This document shows, one piece after another, positions 27,355 to 37,538 of a stretch of 64,000 nt of DNA (its first letter is position 1; each line of letters starts with the position of its first letter). The stretch comes from Thiohalocapsa sp963698775. GTDB lineage: Bacteria; Pseudomonadota; Gammaproteobacteria; Chromatiales; Chromatiaceae. The notes beneath the pieces were generated by a model that was not told where the DNA came from, searched no databases, and saw only the letters and a list, made by a program, of their open reading frames with translations. The position numbers and the translations under genes are program-made. The stretch covers positions 13,486 to 77,485 of the forward strand of contig CAVOSE010000071.1 of assembly GCA_963698775.1 (NCBI GenBank), given 5' to 3'.

Positions 27355-28509
27355 TCAGGGCGCGATACCCGCGAGCAGATCCATCACCGCGGCCGCTGCC
27401 TGTCGGGCCGCGTCGTGTCGCAAGGTCCGGTGGACGCGCGCATACTCAGCGGCGATCGCGTCACGACGCGGGCGATCGTCGAGCAGCGCCAGCAACGCCG
27501 GTCCCATCAGGTCTGGGCGGCAACGGTGCTGCAAAAACTCCGGCGCCAATTCCCGGCCGACCAATAAGTTCGCCATGGCCGCATAGGGCACCTTGATCAG
27601 CTTCAGCGCGACAACCAACCGATAGGTCAACGCGTTGACCCGGTAGGCTACCAGCATCGGGCGCTTCAACAGCAGCGTCTCAAGCGTCGCGGTGCCGGAT
27701 GCGGTCAGCACACAATCGGCGGCGGCGATGGCCTCGCGGCTCCGCTCATTCAGCAGCAGACAGCTCAGCTCGGGTGCGACCTCGCGGCGCCGCGCATCGA
27801 ACTCCCGCAAAAGGCGTTGCGATACCAGCGGCACAACGAACTGCAGTCCGGGTCGACGTTGCGCGCACCACAGCGCGGTCTCCAGCATCGGCACCGAAAG
27901 GCGCGATACCTCACTCATGCGACTTCCCGGCAGTAGCGCCACCACCTCGCCGACCGCCGGAAGTCCGAGCCCAGCCCGAGCCGCCGCGGCATCGACCTGC
28001 AACGGGATCTCATCCGCCAACGGATGGCCGACGTAGCGGGCGGGGATTCCATGTTCACGCAAAAAGGTCTCTTCGAACGGGAACAGGCTAAGCATGAGGT
28101 CAACAGCCCGACGGATTGCCTTCACACGCCCGGCACGCCAGGCCCAAACGGTAGGGCTGACGACGTGCACCGTCGGCACACCGGCTTGGCGCAAACGTGT
28201 TTCGAGCCCCAGATTGAAATCGGGCGCATCAATGCCGATGAGCACATCGGGCCTGTTCGCGGTGAAATGGCGTACCAAAGTGCCGCGCAGGCGCAGCAAC
28301 TCCGGCAACACCTTGAGCACTTCCACGAGCCCCATCACCGACAGACGCTCCATCGGGAACAGGGTTTCGCAACCCTCGCGCAACATCTTCGGTCCGGCCA
28401 CGCCGACGAAACGGGCATCCGGTAAGCGCTCTTTCAGGGCACGGACGATGGAGGCGCCCAACTGGTCTCCGGACGGCTCGTTGGCAATGATGCCAATGGT
28501 GGGACTCAC
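27355..28509 (-). CDS. lpxB: Lipid-A-disaccharide synthase
   Basis: Joins UDP-diacylglucosamine and lipid X to form the lipid A disaccharide at the inner-membrane face. The 384-residue GT19 product has IANEPSGDQLGA, GIDAPDFNLGLE, VVSPTVWAWRAGRV, GHPLADE, LLPGSRMSE and ASGTATLETLL. GTG 28509 overlaps the lpxA stop (GTGA), giving coupling; the frame extends 15 codons further but into lpxA. Confidence 0.97.
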   Translation of the reverse strand: MSPTIGIIANEPSGDQLGASIVRALKERLPDARFVGVAGPKMLREGCETLFPMERLSVMGLVEVLKVLPELLRLRGTLVRHFTANRPDVLIGIDAPDFNLGLETRLRQAGVPTVHVVSPTVWAWRAGRVKAIRRAVDLMLSLFPFEETFLREHGIPARYVGHPLADEIPLQVDAAAARAGLGLPAVGEVVALLPGSRMSEVSRLSVPMLETALWCAQRRPGLQFVVPLVSQRLLREFDARRREVAPELSCLLLNERSREAIAAADCVLTASGTATLETLLLKRPMLVAYRVNALTYRLVVALKLIKVPYAAMANLLVGRELAPEFLQHRCRPDLMGPALLALLDDRPRRDAIAAEYARVHRTLRHDAARQAAAAVMDLLAGIAP

Positions 28510-29276
28510 CGCACGATGCTGCGGGTGCTGTCCGCGACGAAATCCGCCATGCAAGCGAGCTCTGGATGGGTTTGGGAGAGTTTGCGGATTTCGAAGATGG
28601 CCTCAGAGAGTTTGAGCCCCGAGGAGTAAAGCAGACGATACGCGCGCCGGATGGCGGCGATCAACTCGTTGCTGAACTGACGCCGGCGCAGCCCCTCGGT
28701 ATTGACGCCGCGGGGCACGGCCGGATGTCCATCGATGATGATGAAAGGCGGCACGTCCTTGCCGATCACTGATCCCATCGCGCTAAAACTGTGGGCACCG
28801 ATGCGGCAGAATTGATGCACGATGGTGAAACCGCCAAGAATGGCCCAATCCGCCACCTGGATGTGGCCACCCAAAGATGCAGCGTTGGCCATGATCACGT
28901 GGTCGCCAATCACACAATCGTGGGCGACGTGGGTGTAGGCCATGAACAAGTTATCGTTGCCGATGCGGGTCTCGGACTGATCCTGGATGGTACCCCGGTG
29001 TATGGTGGCCGATTCGCGCACAACGTTGCGATCACCCAAGATCAGCCGCGTGGGCTCGCCGTTGTATTTCTTGTCCTGCGGCTCTTCACCGACGGAGGCG
29101 AACTGAAAGATTCGGTTGTCTTCGCCAATCTCGGTTGGACCCCGGATGACGCTATGGGGACCGATCCGCGTACCGCGCCCGATACGCACATCCGCGCCGA
29201 TGACGGCGAACGGACCGACCTCAACGTCACCCGCCAGCGAGGCCCCTGGGTCGACAACGGCGCTTGGATGGATCAA
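28506..29276 (-). CDS. lpxA: UDP-GlcNAc O-acyltransferase
   Basis: First step of lipid A synthesis, with acyl-ACP as donor. 256 residues, mostly left-handed beta-helix hexapeptide repeats (VVDPGASLAGDVEVGPFAVI onward), with the catalytic histidine in YTHVAHDCVIGD and the C-terminal helices (LIAAIRRAYRLLYSSGLKLS). It starts three bases after fabZ and overlaps lpxB. Confidence 0.97.
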   Translation of the reverse strand: MIHPSAVVDPGASLAGDVEVGPFAVIGADVRIGRGTRIGPHSVIRGPTEIGEDNRIFQFASVGEEPQDKKYNGEPTRLILGDRNVVRESATIHRGTIQDQSETRIGNDNLFMAYTHVAHDCVIGDHVIMANAASLGGHIQVADWAILGGFTIVHQFCRIGAHSFSAMGSVIGKDVPPFIIIDGHPAVPRGVNTEGLRRRQFSNELIAAIRRAYRLLYSSGLKLSEAIFEIRKLSQTHPELACMADFVADSTRSIVR

Positions 29277-29279
29277 GGA

Positions 29280-29714
29280 TTAGAAGTCCCGAGCCGTACA
29301 CATGATCTCGGCACTGGCAACGACCTTGTCATCGACCCGAGCCTCTCCGGCAAACTTCCAGATGCCGCGCTTTACATGCAACACGGTGACTTCAAGGAAC
29401 AACTGGTCGCCGGGTTCCACCGGCCGCTTGAAGCGGGCCTTGTCGATGCCTACAAAATAGTACAAAGACTTCTCGCCCACCTCTTCCGGGCGCGACGCCA
29501 TCGCCAACAGCCCTGTTGCCTGGGCCATCGCTTCGACGATGAGCACACCCGGCATCACCGGGCGGATTGGAAAATGCCCGGCGAAGTGAGGCTCGTTGAA
29601 GGTCACGTTCTTCAGCCCCAGCAACCGCTTGTCCGGCTCGAATTCCAACACCTTGTCGACGAGCAAAAAGGGATAACGGTGCGGCAACAGGCTCAGCACC
29701 TTATGAATATCCAT
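29280..29714 (-). CDS. fabZ: 3-hydroxyacyl-ACP dehydratase FabZ
   Basis: Dehydrates beta-hydroxyacyl-ACP and competes with LpxA for the same substrate pool. 144 residues starting MDIHKVLSLLPHRYPFLLVD; the hot-dog active site is FNEPHFAGHFPIRPVMPGVL (His and, further on, Glu in IVEAMAQATG). The frame runs 46 codons upstream without conservation, so ATG 29714 is chosen. Confidence 0.97.
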   Translation of the reverse strand: MDIHKVLSLLPHRYPFLLVDKVLEFEPDKRLLGLKNVTFNEPHFAGHFPIRPVMPGVLIVEAMAQATGLLAMASRPEEVGEKSLYYFVGIDKARFKRPVEPGDQLFLEVTVLHVKRGIWKFAGEARVDDKVVASAEIMCTARDF

Positions 29715-29873
29715 CGTTATCAAAGCCGCCTCCAGCGACCCGAGCAGAGACCGGATCGTTCTGATATTTGTCGCATCACCGTGCATCGGCCCGTTGCCGA
29801 CTGCGTTGGCGAACCGTCTGGCGACGGAGCCCGCTGCAGTGAGGGCAGGCAACGAAACACCCCCTACGGATCT

Positions 29874-30914
29874 TCACTCGCCCTTCTTCTCGGGCGGTGT
29901 GGTTTGTCTTCCTAGTTGCTCTTCCAAGCGCTTGACGCGCTTGGTCAACTCATCAAGGTGCCGGAAGCGCGAGACATTCCGACGCCAATCGCTACTGGGC
30001 ATGGCCGGAATGCCGCTGCTATAGACACCGGCCTCGGTGACGGAACGTGTCACCATCGCCATGCCCGTAAAGTGCACATCGTCACCGATCGTAAGATGGC
30101 CGGCCATCCCGACGGCGCCAGCGATGGTGCAGTTTCGCCCGATCCGCGTAGAGCCGGAGATGCCGGAACAGGCCGCCATTGCGGTATTCTCACCGATACT
30201 CACGTTGTGACCGATCTGAATCAGATTGTCGATCTTGACACCATCGCCGATCACCGTGTCGCCGATCGCCCCCCGATCCACAGCGGAGTTGGCGCCAACC
30301 TCTACATCATTGCCGAGCCGCACCCGACCCAATTGCTGGATGCGTACCCAACGATCCCCATCCTTCGCGAAACCGAACCCTTCACGACCGATCACAGCGC
30401 CGGGATGAAGCAACGCGCGTTCCCCGATCAGAGTGCCTTCGCAGATCGTGACCCGGGCAACCAGCCTGCTATCCGCACCAATGCGGGTGCCGGCCCGAAC
30501 GATGCAGCCGGGGCCCAATTCGACCCCGGGGCCGATTACCACGCCTGACTCAATGACGCAGAGCGGGCCAATGGAGGCGGTCGAGTCGATCCTGGCACTG
30601 CCGTCGACGACCGCGCTGACATGGATGCCGGCGACCGCGCGCGGGCGCGGATGCAACAGCTCGACAGCGTGGGCAAAGGCGAGGTACGGATTTTCGACGA
30701 CCAAGCGCGTACAGGGTGCCTGATCCGCATTGGCGGCGTTAACGATCACCGCCCCGGCCTTGGTGCCGCGCAAGCGCTCGCGGAACTTGGCCACCGCCAT
30801 AAAGCTAAGACTGCCGGCATCCGCGTCGTCGAGTTCCGCAACGCGAGATAGAGGGCAGTCAGGGCCGAGCAGGTCGGCACCGATCGATTGCGCGATTTGG
30901 CTAGCTAACAGCAT
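29874..30914 (-). CDS. lpxD: UDP-3-O-acylglucosamine N-acyltransferase
   Basis: Third step of lipid A synthesis. 346 residues: an N-terminal uridine-binding domain (AELDDADAGSLSFMA, VVENPYLAFAHAVELLHP), a long hexapeptide beta helix with the catalytic histidine in NLIQIGHNVSIGENT, and a C-terminal coiled coil (FRHLDELTKRVKRLEEQLG). It is 214 bases after skp and 159 before fabZ, the widest gaps in this cluster, which leaves room for internal promoters. Confidence 0.96.
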   Translation of the reverse strand: MLLASQIAQSIGADLLGPDCPLSRVAELDDADAGSLSFMAVAKFRERLRGTKAGAVIVNAANADQAPCTRLVVENPYLAFAHAVELLHPRPRAVAGIHVSAVVDGSARIDSTASIGPLCVIESGVVIGPGVELGPGCIVRAGTRIGADSRLVARVTICEGTLIGERALLHPGAVIGREGFGFAKDGDRWVRIQQLGRVRLGNDVEVGANSAVDRGAIGDTVIGDGVKIDNLIQIGHNVSIGENTAMAACSGISGSTRIGRNCTIAGAVGMAGHLTIGDDVHFTGMAMVTRSVTEAGVYSSGIPAMPSSDWRRNVSRFRHLDELTKRVKRLEEQLGRQTTPPEKKGE

Positions 30915-31128
30915 CAGGCATGATTCTTCTGCATTGTCATTAAGCCGTCGCTAACGCGCTCACCTAGGATCAATAGCCGCCCCGTCTGGTGCGAAATTCC
31001 CGACGCCCGGCCTTCACACCAGTTCTCCATCGCTGATCGCGCCACCCGAATTCACGGGTGCGGGTCGGCACAGAGGCAGGGACGGTCATGCCGGCCGCAG
31101 CTTGGGGCGCCGGCACTAGGCCGCAGAC

Positions 31129-31656
31129 TCAGCGCTTTTCGAACTCCTGCTTGAGACGATCGACGACCTCACCCGAGATGTCCACGCGGGGGCTGAAGTA
31201 CACCAGCCCCTCGCTCAGAATCACATCAATCCCCTGTTCCTTGGCAATCCGCTGCACCACCTCCTCGACCTGCTTCACCAGCTTGGTTCGCAGTTCGGTC
31301 TGGCGCAGCGCGAAATCCTCCTGTAGCTCCGCCTTGGCATAACGCAGCTTTCGCTTGCGGGCGCGAATATCATTCTGCAGCCGCTTGGCCTCCTCTTCGC
31401 TCATCAAGGCACCATCGCGCTCCAACTGTTCGGTGAGCCGATCGACGTCGCCCTGTTGAGTCAGCAGCTCCGCCTCCCTGTCCTTGACCTCCGCACTCAG
31501 CATGGCCCGCGCCTCCTCGTACTGAGGGGATTCCTCAACGATACGATTTGGGTCGATCACGGCAACCGTGAACGCCGCCGTCTGCGCCGCCGCGAGCGTT
31601 GACAGAAAGAGCAGGACCGCAAGGAGCGACAGGCTACGCCGGGGAAGTAAAGGCAT
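31129..31656 (-). CDS. skp: Periplasmic chaperone Skp/OmpH
   Basis: Trimeric holdase that carries unfolded outer-membrane proteins to the BAM complex. 175 residues with a signal peptide (LSLLAVLLFLSTLAAAQTA), then VAVIDPNRIVEESPQYEEA and a long charged helical hairpin, ending GLVYFSPRVDISGEVVDRL. ATG 31656 lies one base after the bamA stop codon. The order bamA-skp-lpxD is conserved. Confidence 0.94.
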   Translation of the reverse strand: MPLLPRRSLSLLAVLLFLSTLAAAQTAAFTVAVIDPNRIVEESPQYEEARAMLSAEVKDREAELLTQQGDVDRLTEQLERDGALMSEEEAKRLQNDIRARKRKLRYAKAELQEDFALRQTELRTKLVKQVEEVVQRIAKEQGIDVILSEGLVYFSPRVDISGEVVDRLKQEFEKR

Positions 31657-31657
31657 A

Positions 31658-33994
31658 TCAGAAGTTCTGGCCAAAGGAGAATTGGAAGACCTGCTCTTCG
31701 TCCTGATCCGTCGCGTTCAGTGGATAGGCCACGCTGAGGGAGAGCGCCCCCACCGGAGACAGCCACTGCGCCGACAGACCGGTGGAGTAGCGCAGCTCAC
31801 CGAGGTCGAAGCCGGTCGGCGCCACCAGGTCGGTGGGCTCCGTCCACCACACATTACCGAAATCCAGGAAGGCGCCCAAACGCAGCGTCTTTTCGAAGTT
31901 GCCGCCGATCGGCGGTGGCGCATACAACTCCAACCCACCGGTCAGCTTCACATTACCACCAACCGGGTCTTCTTGACCGGGAGTGGTCTCACGCGGACCC
32001 AAGGTGTTGGCCTTGAAACCGCGCACGGTGCTCGGTCCACCGGCGTAGAAGTTCTCAAAGAACGGTAGCGCCTCGGTACTGCCATAGCCCCCGCCATAGC
32101 CCGCATCGGCCTTCATCGCCAGCGTAAAGCGCTGCGTCAGCGGAACAAAGTGGCGCCCCCGCCAGGTGAACCGGTAATACTGCAAATCGCTTCCGGGGAC
32201 CGCGATCTCACCGAAAATGCTTTGTAAGGTGCCTTTCTTGGTGAATACGGCGGTATCGCGGGTGTCATTGACATAGCTGAGCGTCAAGAAGACATCGTTG
32301 AAATTCTCGCCGTTCTCGGCAACGAACTCTTGCGCCAGATCCGAAAACTGGCCAGCAAAGAAGCGCGTGTTCTGAAAGTACATCCCGAGGCCGGCGCGCG
32401 AGGTATCAGAGATCGGCAGTCCGAAGTTGACCGCTGCTCGTCCGACGTCGGTGGAGTAGTCAGCACCGATGAGTTGATCGAAGTCTGTGGTGCGGTAACT
32501 GAGGTCGAACCCGCGACTGATCCCGTCGATGGTGTAGTAAGGGTTGGTGTAGGCGAGCTGGTAAAACTGATTGGTGCTGCTGGTGTTGAAAGCAAAGGCG
32601 ACCCGCTTGCCGGTGCCGAGAAAATTTGACTGACTGATGCTAGTGTTGAAAATGATGCCATCCGACTGCGAGAAACCGATACCCGCCATCAGATTGCCGG
32701 AAGGCTTTTCCTTGACCGTCACGTCGACGTCCACCTGATCCGCGGACCCCGGCACCGCCGGGGTTTCAATGTTGACGTCGTCGAAGTAGCCGAGCCGCTG
32801 CAACCGCTCCCGTGAGCGTTTGACCAACGCGGTCGAAAACCAGGCGGTCTCGAGCTGGCGCATTTCCCGACGCAGCACCTCGTCTCGCGTGCGGGTATTG
32901 CCCTTCATATTGATGCGGCGAACATAGACGCGCTTGCCAGGATCGATGAAGAACGTCACCCCGACGGTCTTGTTCTCTTTGTCGATTTCCGGCACGGCAT
33001 TGACGTTGGCGAAGGCGTACCCCTCGTCGCCGAGCAGACTCGAGACACGATCGGCGCTCTCGGTAGCGGCCTTTCGCGAGAAGACCTCACCGCGGCGCAT
33101 TTGAATCAGCGGGAACAACTGCGCCGCCGGAACCGATGGTTCGCCGGCAAGTTGGATATCGCTGACCCGAAACACGTCGCCCTCGTCGACGGCGATGGTC
33201 ACGTACATATCCTTCTTATCGGGACTGATCGTGACCTGCGTGGAGGTGATCTGAAACTCGATATAGCCGCGATCCAAGTAGAACGACCGCAGCGACTCGA
33301 GGTCACCAGCCAACTTTTGCTTGGCGTACTGATCGTTCTTAGAGTAGAAGGACAACCAATTGGTCTTGCCCAGTTCGAAGTTCTTCAGCAATTCCTTCTC
33401 GGTGAAGGCCTGATTGCCGATGATGTTGATCTGTTTCAAACGCGCGGTCAGACCCTCGTTGATCTCGATGCGGACCGCCACACGGTTGCGCTCCAACGGC
33501 GAAACCGTGGATTCGATTCCGACACCATACTTTCCAGAGCCGAAATACTGACGCTGGAGTTCCTGCTCGATGCGATCGAGAATCGACGGGTCAAAGACGC
33601 GACCTTCGGCTAGGCCGACCTCCGCGAGCCCCTCTTTAAGCACCTCCGTGTCGAGGGACTTGTTGCCGACGAGCGTAATCTCAGCGACCGCCGGGCGCTC
33701 GCGCACCACGATCACCAGCACATCACCTTCGCGCTCGACGGTGACATCGTTGAAAAAGCCGGTGCCGTAAAGGGTACGAATGACGTCGGCGGTGATGTTA
33801 TCGCTAACGACGTCGCCGATCTGGACGGGCAGGTAGTTGAACACTGTTCCGGCGGCGATACGTTGCAGGCCTTCGACCCGGATGTCGGTAACCTGGAACG
33901 CCTGCGACCGAACCGAAAACGGCAGCGTCAGCAGCAACGCCATGAGAACGAGCTGCACCAACCACCTGTTTAAAAGGCATTCCTTCATCGCCAA
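31658..33994 (-). CDS. bamA: Outer-membrane assembly factor BamA
   Basis: Core of the BAM complex that inserts beta-barrel proteins. 778 residues: signal peptide (LVLMALLLTLPFSVRS), five POTRA domains from FQVTDIRVEGLQRIAAGTVF to about residue 420, then a 16-strand barrel with the conserved VRGFKANTLGPR (the VRGF/Y loop) and terminal QFSFGQNF ending in the aromatic residue needed for assembly. It is followed at once by its periplasmic helper skp. Confidence 0.98.
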   Translation of the reverse strand: MAMKECLLNRWLVQLVLMALLLTLPFSVRSQAFQVTDIRVEGLQRIAAGTVFNYLPVQIGDVVSDNITADVIRTLYGTGFFNDVTVEREGDVLVIVVRERPAVAEITLVGNKSLDTEVLKEGLAEVGLAEGRVFDPSILDRIEQELQRQYFGSGKYGVGIESTVSPLERNRVAVRIEINEGLTARLKQINIIGNQAFTEKELLKNFELGKTNWLSFYSKNDQYAKQKLAGDLESLRSFYLDRGYIEFQITSTQVTISPDKKDMYVTIAVDEGDVFRVSDIQLAGEPSVPAAQLFPLIQMRRGEVFSRKAATESADRVSSLLGDEGYAFANVNAVPEIDKENKTVGVTFFIDPGKRVYVRRINMKGNTRTRDEVLRREMRQLETAWFSTALVKRSRERLQRLGYFDDVNIETPAVPGSADQVDVDVTVKEKPSGNLMAGIGFSQSDGIIFNTSISQSNFLGTGKRVAFAFNTSSTNQFYQLAYTNPYYTIDGISRGFDLSYRTTDFDQLIGADYSTDVGRAAVNFGLPISDTSRAGLGMYFQNTRFFAGQFSDLAQEFVAENGENFNDVFLTLSYVNDTRDTAVFTKKGTLQSIFGEIAVPGSDLQYYRFTWRGRHFVPLTQRFTLAMKADAGYGGGYGSTEALPFFENFYAGGPSTVRGFKANTLGPRETTPGQEDPVGGNVKLTGGLELYAPPPIGGNFEKTLRLGAFLDFGNVWWTEPTDLVAPTGFDLGELRYSTGLSAQWLSPVGALSLSVAYPLNATDQDEEQVFQFSFGQNF

Positions 33995-34073
33995 GGTACC
34001 CCCGCGGGACCAGGCTTAGACTGCTGGCCGCGACACGCTAATAAAGCGCACGATTATAAGGTATCCAGGTCGA

Positions 34074-35438
34074 CTAGCCCAGCAGTCGAGCGATATCCAC
34101 GTAGAACGCAAGCGTCATGAGAGACAGGATGAGCGCGAGACCGACACGCTGCCCCAGCGCCTGCGCCGCCTCGGACAAGGGCTTCCCGGTCACTGCCTCG
34201 ATGCCGTAGTACAACAAGTGGCCGCCGTCCAACACGGGGATTGGCAGCAAATTCAGCAGCCCGAGGCTGACGCTGAGCAGGGCGAGGAATTTAACAAAGG
34301 GCTCAATACCGTAACTCGCAGTCTTGCCCGCGGTGTCAGCGATGCCAATGGGGCTGCTGAGGTTTTGCACGGACGCGGACCCAGTCAGCATACGCCCGAT
34401 GATACGCAAGGTCAGCACGGACAGGTCGCCTACGCGCCGGGTGGCCTCGAACAGGGCGTCGAACGGGCCATAGCGAACAGTTGCTTCGAAGGGCTCGAAC
34501 AGTTCGGCCGGTGCCGAGGGTCCTGCACCGATGCGCCCGATGGATTGGCCTTCAACTTCAACGGACAGAGGCGTTACGCGAAAGTCGACGACGCGCCCTT
34601 CGCGCTCGACGTCGAGCCTCAGTTCGGTCTCCGGTGCATCCCGCACTGCCTTGACCAAGTCCAGCCAGGTCTCAACGCCGACGCCGTCGACGCTCAACAC
34701 GCGGTCACCAGGGCTCAACCCCGAGCTTGCCGCCGGCTCGCCTGGGACCAGTTCGCCGATCACCGGCGGAATCTCCGGTGATGCGCTGTCCAACCCAATC
34801 ATGGCGAGGAAACCCCGACCAGGATCGAGGGCGCCCAGGCGCGCGCCGGAAAGGATGCGAACCGTCTCGTCCCCATTGGCGGTAACGACACCGACGGCAA
34901 CGTCATCGCCGTCAAGCGACGCGGATAGAAGCGCAAACCAGAAGCTGCTCCACAGCGGTGTTTCGCGACTTCCGACCGAGCGCACCAGGTCTCCCGGTTG
35001 GAATTGTGCCTCCGCGGCAATGGAGTCCGGCGCCACCGTGCCGACTTCCGGACGCAGGCCCGATTCCCCGGCGATCAGGATGCCCCAGTACGCCAGGATG
35101 GCGAACAGGAAATTGGCAAGTGGGCCAGCCACGACCACCGCGCTGCGTTTCCAAAGCCTCTGGTTGTTGAACGCAAGGTGTCGCTCGCTGGCAGCGACCT
35201 CTTCTTCGCGCTCGTCGAGCATCTTTACGTAGCCACCGATTGGCAAGGCAGCGAGTACGTACTCGGTGTCGTCGTTGCGACGACGCCAGGTTAGCAACGG
35301 ACGACCGAAGCCGATGGAAAAGCGCAGGACCTTGATCCCAAGCTTACGTGCCACCCAGAAATGACCAAACTCGTGCACGGTCACGAGTAGCAGGATCGCG
35401 ACCAGGAAGGCGCCGATTTTTATACCGAGTTCTAACAT
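34074..35438 (-). CDS. rseP: Site-2 protease RseP
   Basis: Intramembrane zinc protease that cleaves anti-sigma factor RseA in the sigma-E envelope stress response. 454 residues; HEFGH in LLVTVHEFGHFWVARKL is the zinc site, NLLPIPVLDGGHLL supplies the third ligand, and two PDZ domains lie between (about residues 120-300; for example PAASSGLSPGDRVLSVDGVG). Six bases separate it from dxr. Confidence 0.97.
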   Translation of the reverse strand: MLELGIKIGAFLVAILLLVTVHEFGHFWVARKLGIKVLRFSIGFGRPLLTWRRRNDDTEYVLAALPIGGYVKMLDEREEEVAASERHLAFNNQRLWKRSAVVVAGPLANFLFAILAYWGILIAGESGLRPEVGTVAPDSIAAEAQFQPGDLVRSVGSRETPLWSSFWFALLSASLDGDDVAVGVVTANGDETVRILSGARLGALDPGRGFLAMIGLDSASPEIPPVIGELVPGEPAASSGLSPGDRVLSVDGVGVETWLDLVKAVRDAPETELRLDVEREGRVVDFRVTPLSVEVEGQSIGRIGAGPSAPAELFEPFEATVRYGPFDALFEATRRVGDLSVLTLRIIGRMLTGSASVQNLSSPIGIADTAGKTASYGIEPFVKFLALLSVSLGLLNLLPIPVLDGGHLLYYGIEAVTGKPLSEAAQALGQRVGLALILSLMTLAFYVDIARLLG

Positions 35439-35444
35439 CGTGCG

Positions 35445-36632
35445 CTATGCGACAAGGGCGGCGACGGATTGTTCCGCAACCTCCCGCGCTCGACGGTCCA
35501 CGTTAAGGACATGCTCGAGCCCGGACAGGTCCACTGGCTCCGCTGGCAATGCATCCATGGTTCGTTCGACAACGTTGCCGATGTCGGTGAAGCCAATGCG
35601 CCGCTCAAGAAATGCCGCGACGGCGATCTCGTTGGCGGCATTCATGACCGCCGGCGCGGTGCCACCCTCGGCGGCCGCCCGATAGGCCAGGCGCAGACAG
35701 GGGAACCGCTCCGGCGCCGGCGGCTCGAAATCGAGCCGAGCAATGTCGAACAGATTCAGCGGCTCGACGCCGGCGAAGATCCGCTCCGGCCAACCCAGTG
35801 CATGCGCGATGGGCGTACGCATATCGGGATTACCCAGCTGCGCGAGCACCGAACCGTCACTGTACTGGACCATTGAATGAATCACGCTCTGGCTGTGGAC
35901 GACGACCTGGATACGCTCCGGCGACGTGTTGAACAGCCAACAGGCCTCGATGATCTCGAGACCCTTGTTCATCATAGTCGCGGAGTCGACCGAGATCTTG
36001 CGGCCCATGCTCCAGTTCGGGTGCGCACAGGCCTGCTCTGGCGTCACCGCGGCCAATGACTCCACCGGTGCATCGCGGAATGGCCCCCCGGAGGCCGTGA
36101 GCAGGATGCGCTCGACCCCGGCACGTTGCAGCCCAACACCATGATCGGGAGGCAGACATTGGAAGATGGCGTTGTGCTCACTGTCGATGGGCAGCAAGGT
36201 TGCACCATTGTCCGAGGCAGCGCGCATCAGGATGGCGCCTGCGACAACCAACGCCTCCTTATTGGCCAGCAAGAGTCGCTTGCCGGCTCGAGCCGCGGCC
36301 AGGCTCGACATCAGACCCGCTGCGCCGACGATGGCCGCCATGACGTAGTCGACCTCGGGCAATGACGCCACCCTGTCCAGCGCCTTCGGACCCGACAGCA
36401 CCTCCGGCGGAGCCGCCATGTCCGACAACACGTCCCGCAGCTCGGACGCCGCGCGCGCGTCAACCATCACAGCGTATAAGGGCTGCACGCGTCGGCACTG
36501 CTCCGCCATCCGCTGGACACTCCCGTTCGCAGTCAATGCGATGACCCGAAAGCGACCAGGATGACGCTCGACCACGTCCAGCGTGCTGACGCCGATGGAG
36601 CCAGTGGAACCGAGCACGGCAATACCTTTCAT
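35445..36632 (-). CDS. dxr: 1-deoxy-D-xylulose 5-phosphate reductoisomerase
   Basis: Commits DXP to the MEP isoprenoid pathway. 395 residues; NADPH loop GSTGSIGVSTLDV, substrate/metal region LLPIDSEHNAIFQCLP (conserved SEH), ASGGPFRD, WSMGRKISVDSATMMNKGLE. It feeds precursors to uppS in the same cluster. The start overlaps the cdsA stop by four bases. Confidence 0.98.
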   Translation of the reverse strand: MKGIAVLGSTGSIGVSTLDVVERHPGRFRVIALTANGSVQRMAEQCRRVQPLYAVMVDARAASELRDVLSDMAAPPEVLSGPKALDRVASLPEVDYVMAAIVGAAGLMSSLAAARAGKRLLLANKEALVVAGAILMRAASDNGATLLPIDSEHNAIFQCLPPDHGVGLQRAGVERILLTASGGPFRDAPVESLAAVTPEQACAHPNWSMGRKISVDSATMMNKGLEIIEACWLFNTSPERIQVVVHSQSVIHSMVQYSDGSVLAQLGNPDMRTPIAHALGWPERIFAGVEPLNLFDIARLDFEPPAPERFPCLRLAYRAAAEGGTAPAVMNAANEIAVAAFLERRIGFTDIGNVVERTMDALPAEPVDLSGLEHVLNVDRRAREVAEQSVAALVA

Positions 36633-37486
36633 AAACCTCTCCCCAACCAGAGTAAGCCAAGCGTGAAAAACGGCGCGGCGGCCGTCATGCTGTCTATGCG
36701 GTCGAGCACACCGCCATGTCCAGGAAGGATGGAACCGGTATCTTTAAGCCCTCGACGACGTTTGAGCAGACTCTCGTAGAGATCGCCAACGATGGAAAGC
36801 GCCACGGTCAGTGCGCATAGCAGCACCAAGAGCAGACCGCGACCAACCGACAAGTGGAATAGCGCGACCAGCACCAAACCCCAGACGCTCGCGCCGATCA
36901 GCGCACCGTACACGCCAGCCAGGGTCTTGCCCGGACTCAACGCGGGGGCAAGCCTGCGGCTGCCCCATCGGCGCCCCGAAAAATAGGCGGCCGAGTCAGC
37001 GATCCAGATCAGCATCATCAGCGCCAGGACCAGCCAGGGACCATTGTCGGCGGCAGCGTGTAGACGCACAATGGCGATCCATGGGGGCAACAGTACGATC
37101 AGCCCGATCGGCACCAGCGTCAACGTCAGCCCATCGCTGGGCTGGACGTTCCGAATGCGGGACAAGGTGAAGGCGGTGACGACCCACCAGCACGCAGCGA
37201 CTGCGAGCAGCGGTGTATCCCAAACGGACGGCAGAACATACCAGAGCAACAGCATGCATGCCCCGATTAGACCGACGTAGAACCAACGCCAGCGACGCCG
37301 GCCGACGCCCACCAAGCCCGCCCATTCGAACGCGCCAACACAAATCACCCCGGCAATGAGCATTGCGAAATAAGGTGTCGGCAACAGCAAAATCGCAACG
37401 ATGCTCAACGGCGCCAAAACGCCTGCGGTCACCAACCTTTGCTGCAGGGGGGTGATGCTCCTCGAGGACTCCGACTCGGTAGACAC
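36629..37486 (-). CDS. cdsA: Phosphatidate cytidylyltransferase
   Basis: Makes CDP-diacylglycerol, the precursor for phosphatidylserine and phosphatidylglycerol. 285 residues with about eight membrane helices; the family signature is KRRRGLKDTGSILPGHGG followed by VLDRIDSM, preceded by APALSPGKTLAGVYGALIG. It links to psd elsewhere in the window through phospholipid synthesis. Confidence 0.97.
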   Translation of the reverse strand: MSTESESSRSITPLQQRLVTAGVLAPLSIVAILLLPTPYFAMLIAGVICVGAFEWAGLVGVGRRRWRWFYVGLIGACMLLLWYVLPSVWDTPLLAVAACWWVVTAFTLSRIRNVQPSDGLTLTLVPIGLIVLLPPWIAIVRLHAAADNGPWLVLALMMLIWIADSAAYFSGRRWGSRRLAPALSPGKTLAGVYGALIGASVWGLVLVALFHLSVGRGLLLVLLCALTVALSIVGDLYESLLKRRRGLKDTGSILPGHGGVLDRIDSMTAAAPFFTLGLLWLGRGL

Positions 37487-37538
37487 AGGTTGGCTTTACG
37501 CGGTTGGTGGGGGCGCCGTTTATCTAGACGCCGTCTGC

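Noticed and set aside
28791..29915. 374-codon plus-strand frame across lpxA and fabZ
   Set aside because: Covers two well-conserved genes in antisense and shows no family likeness.
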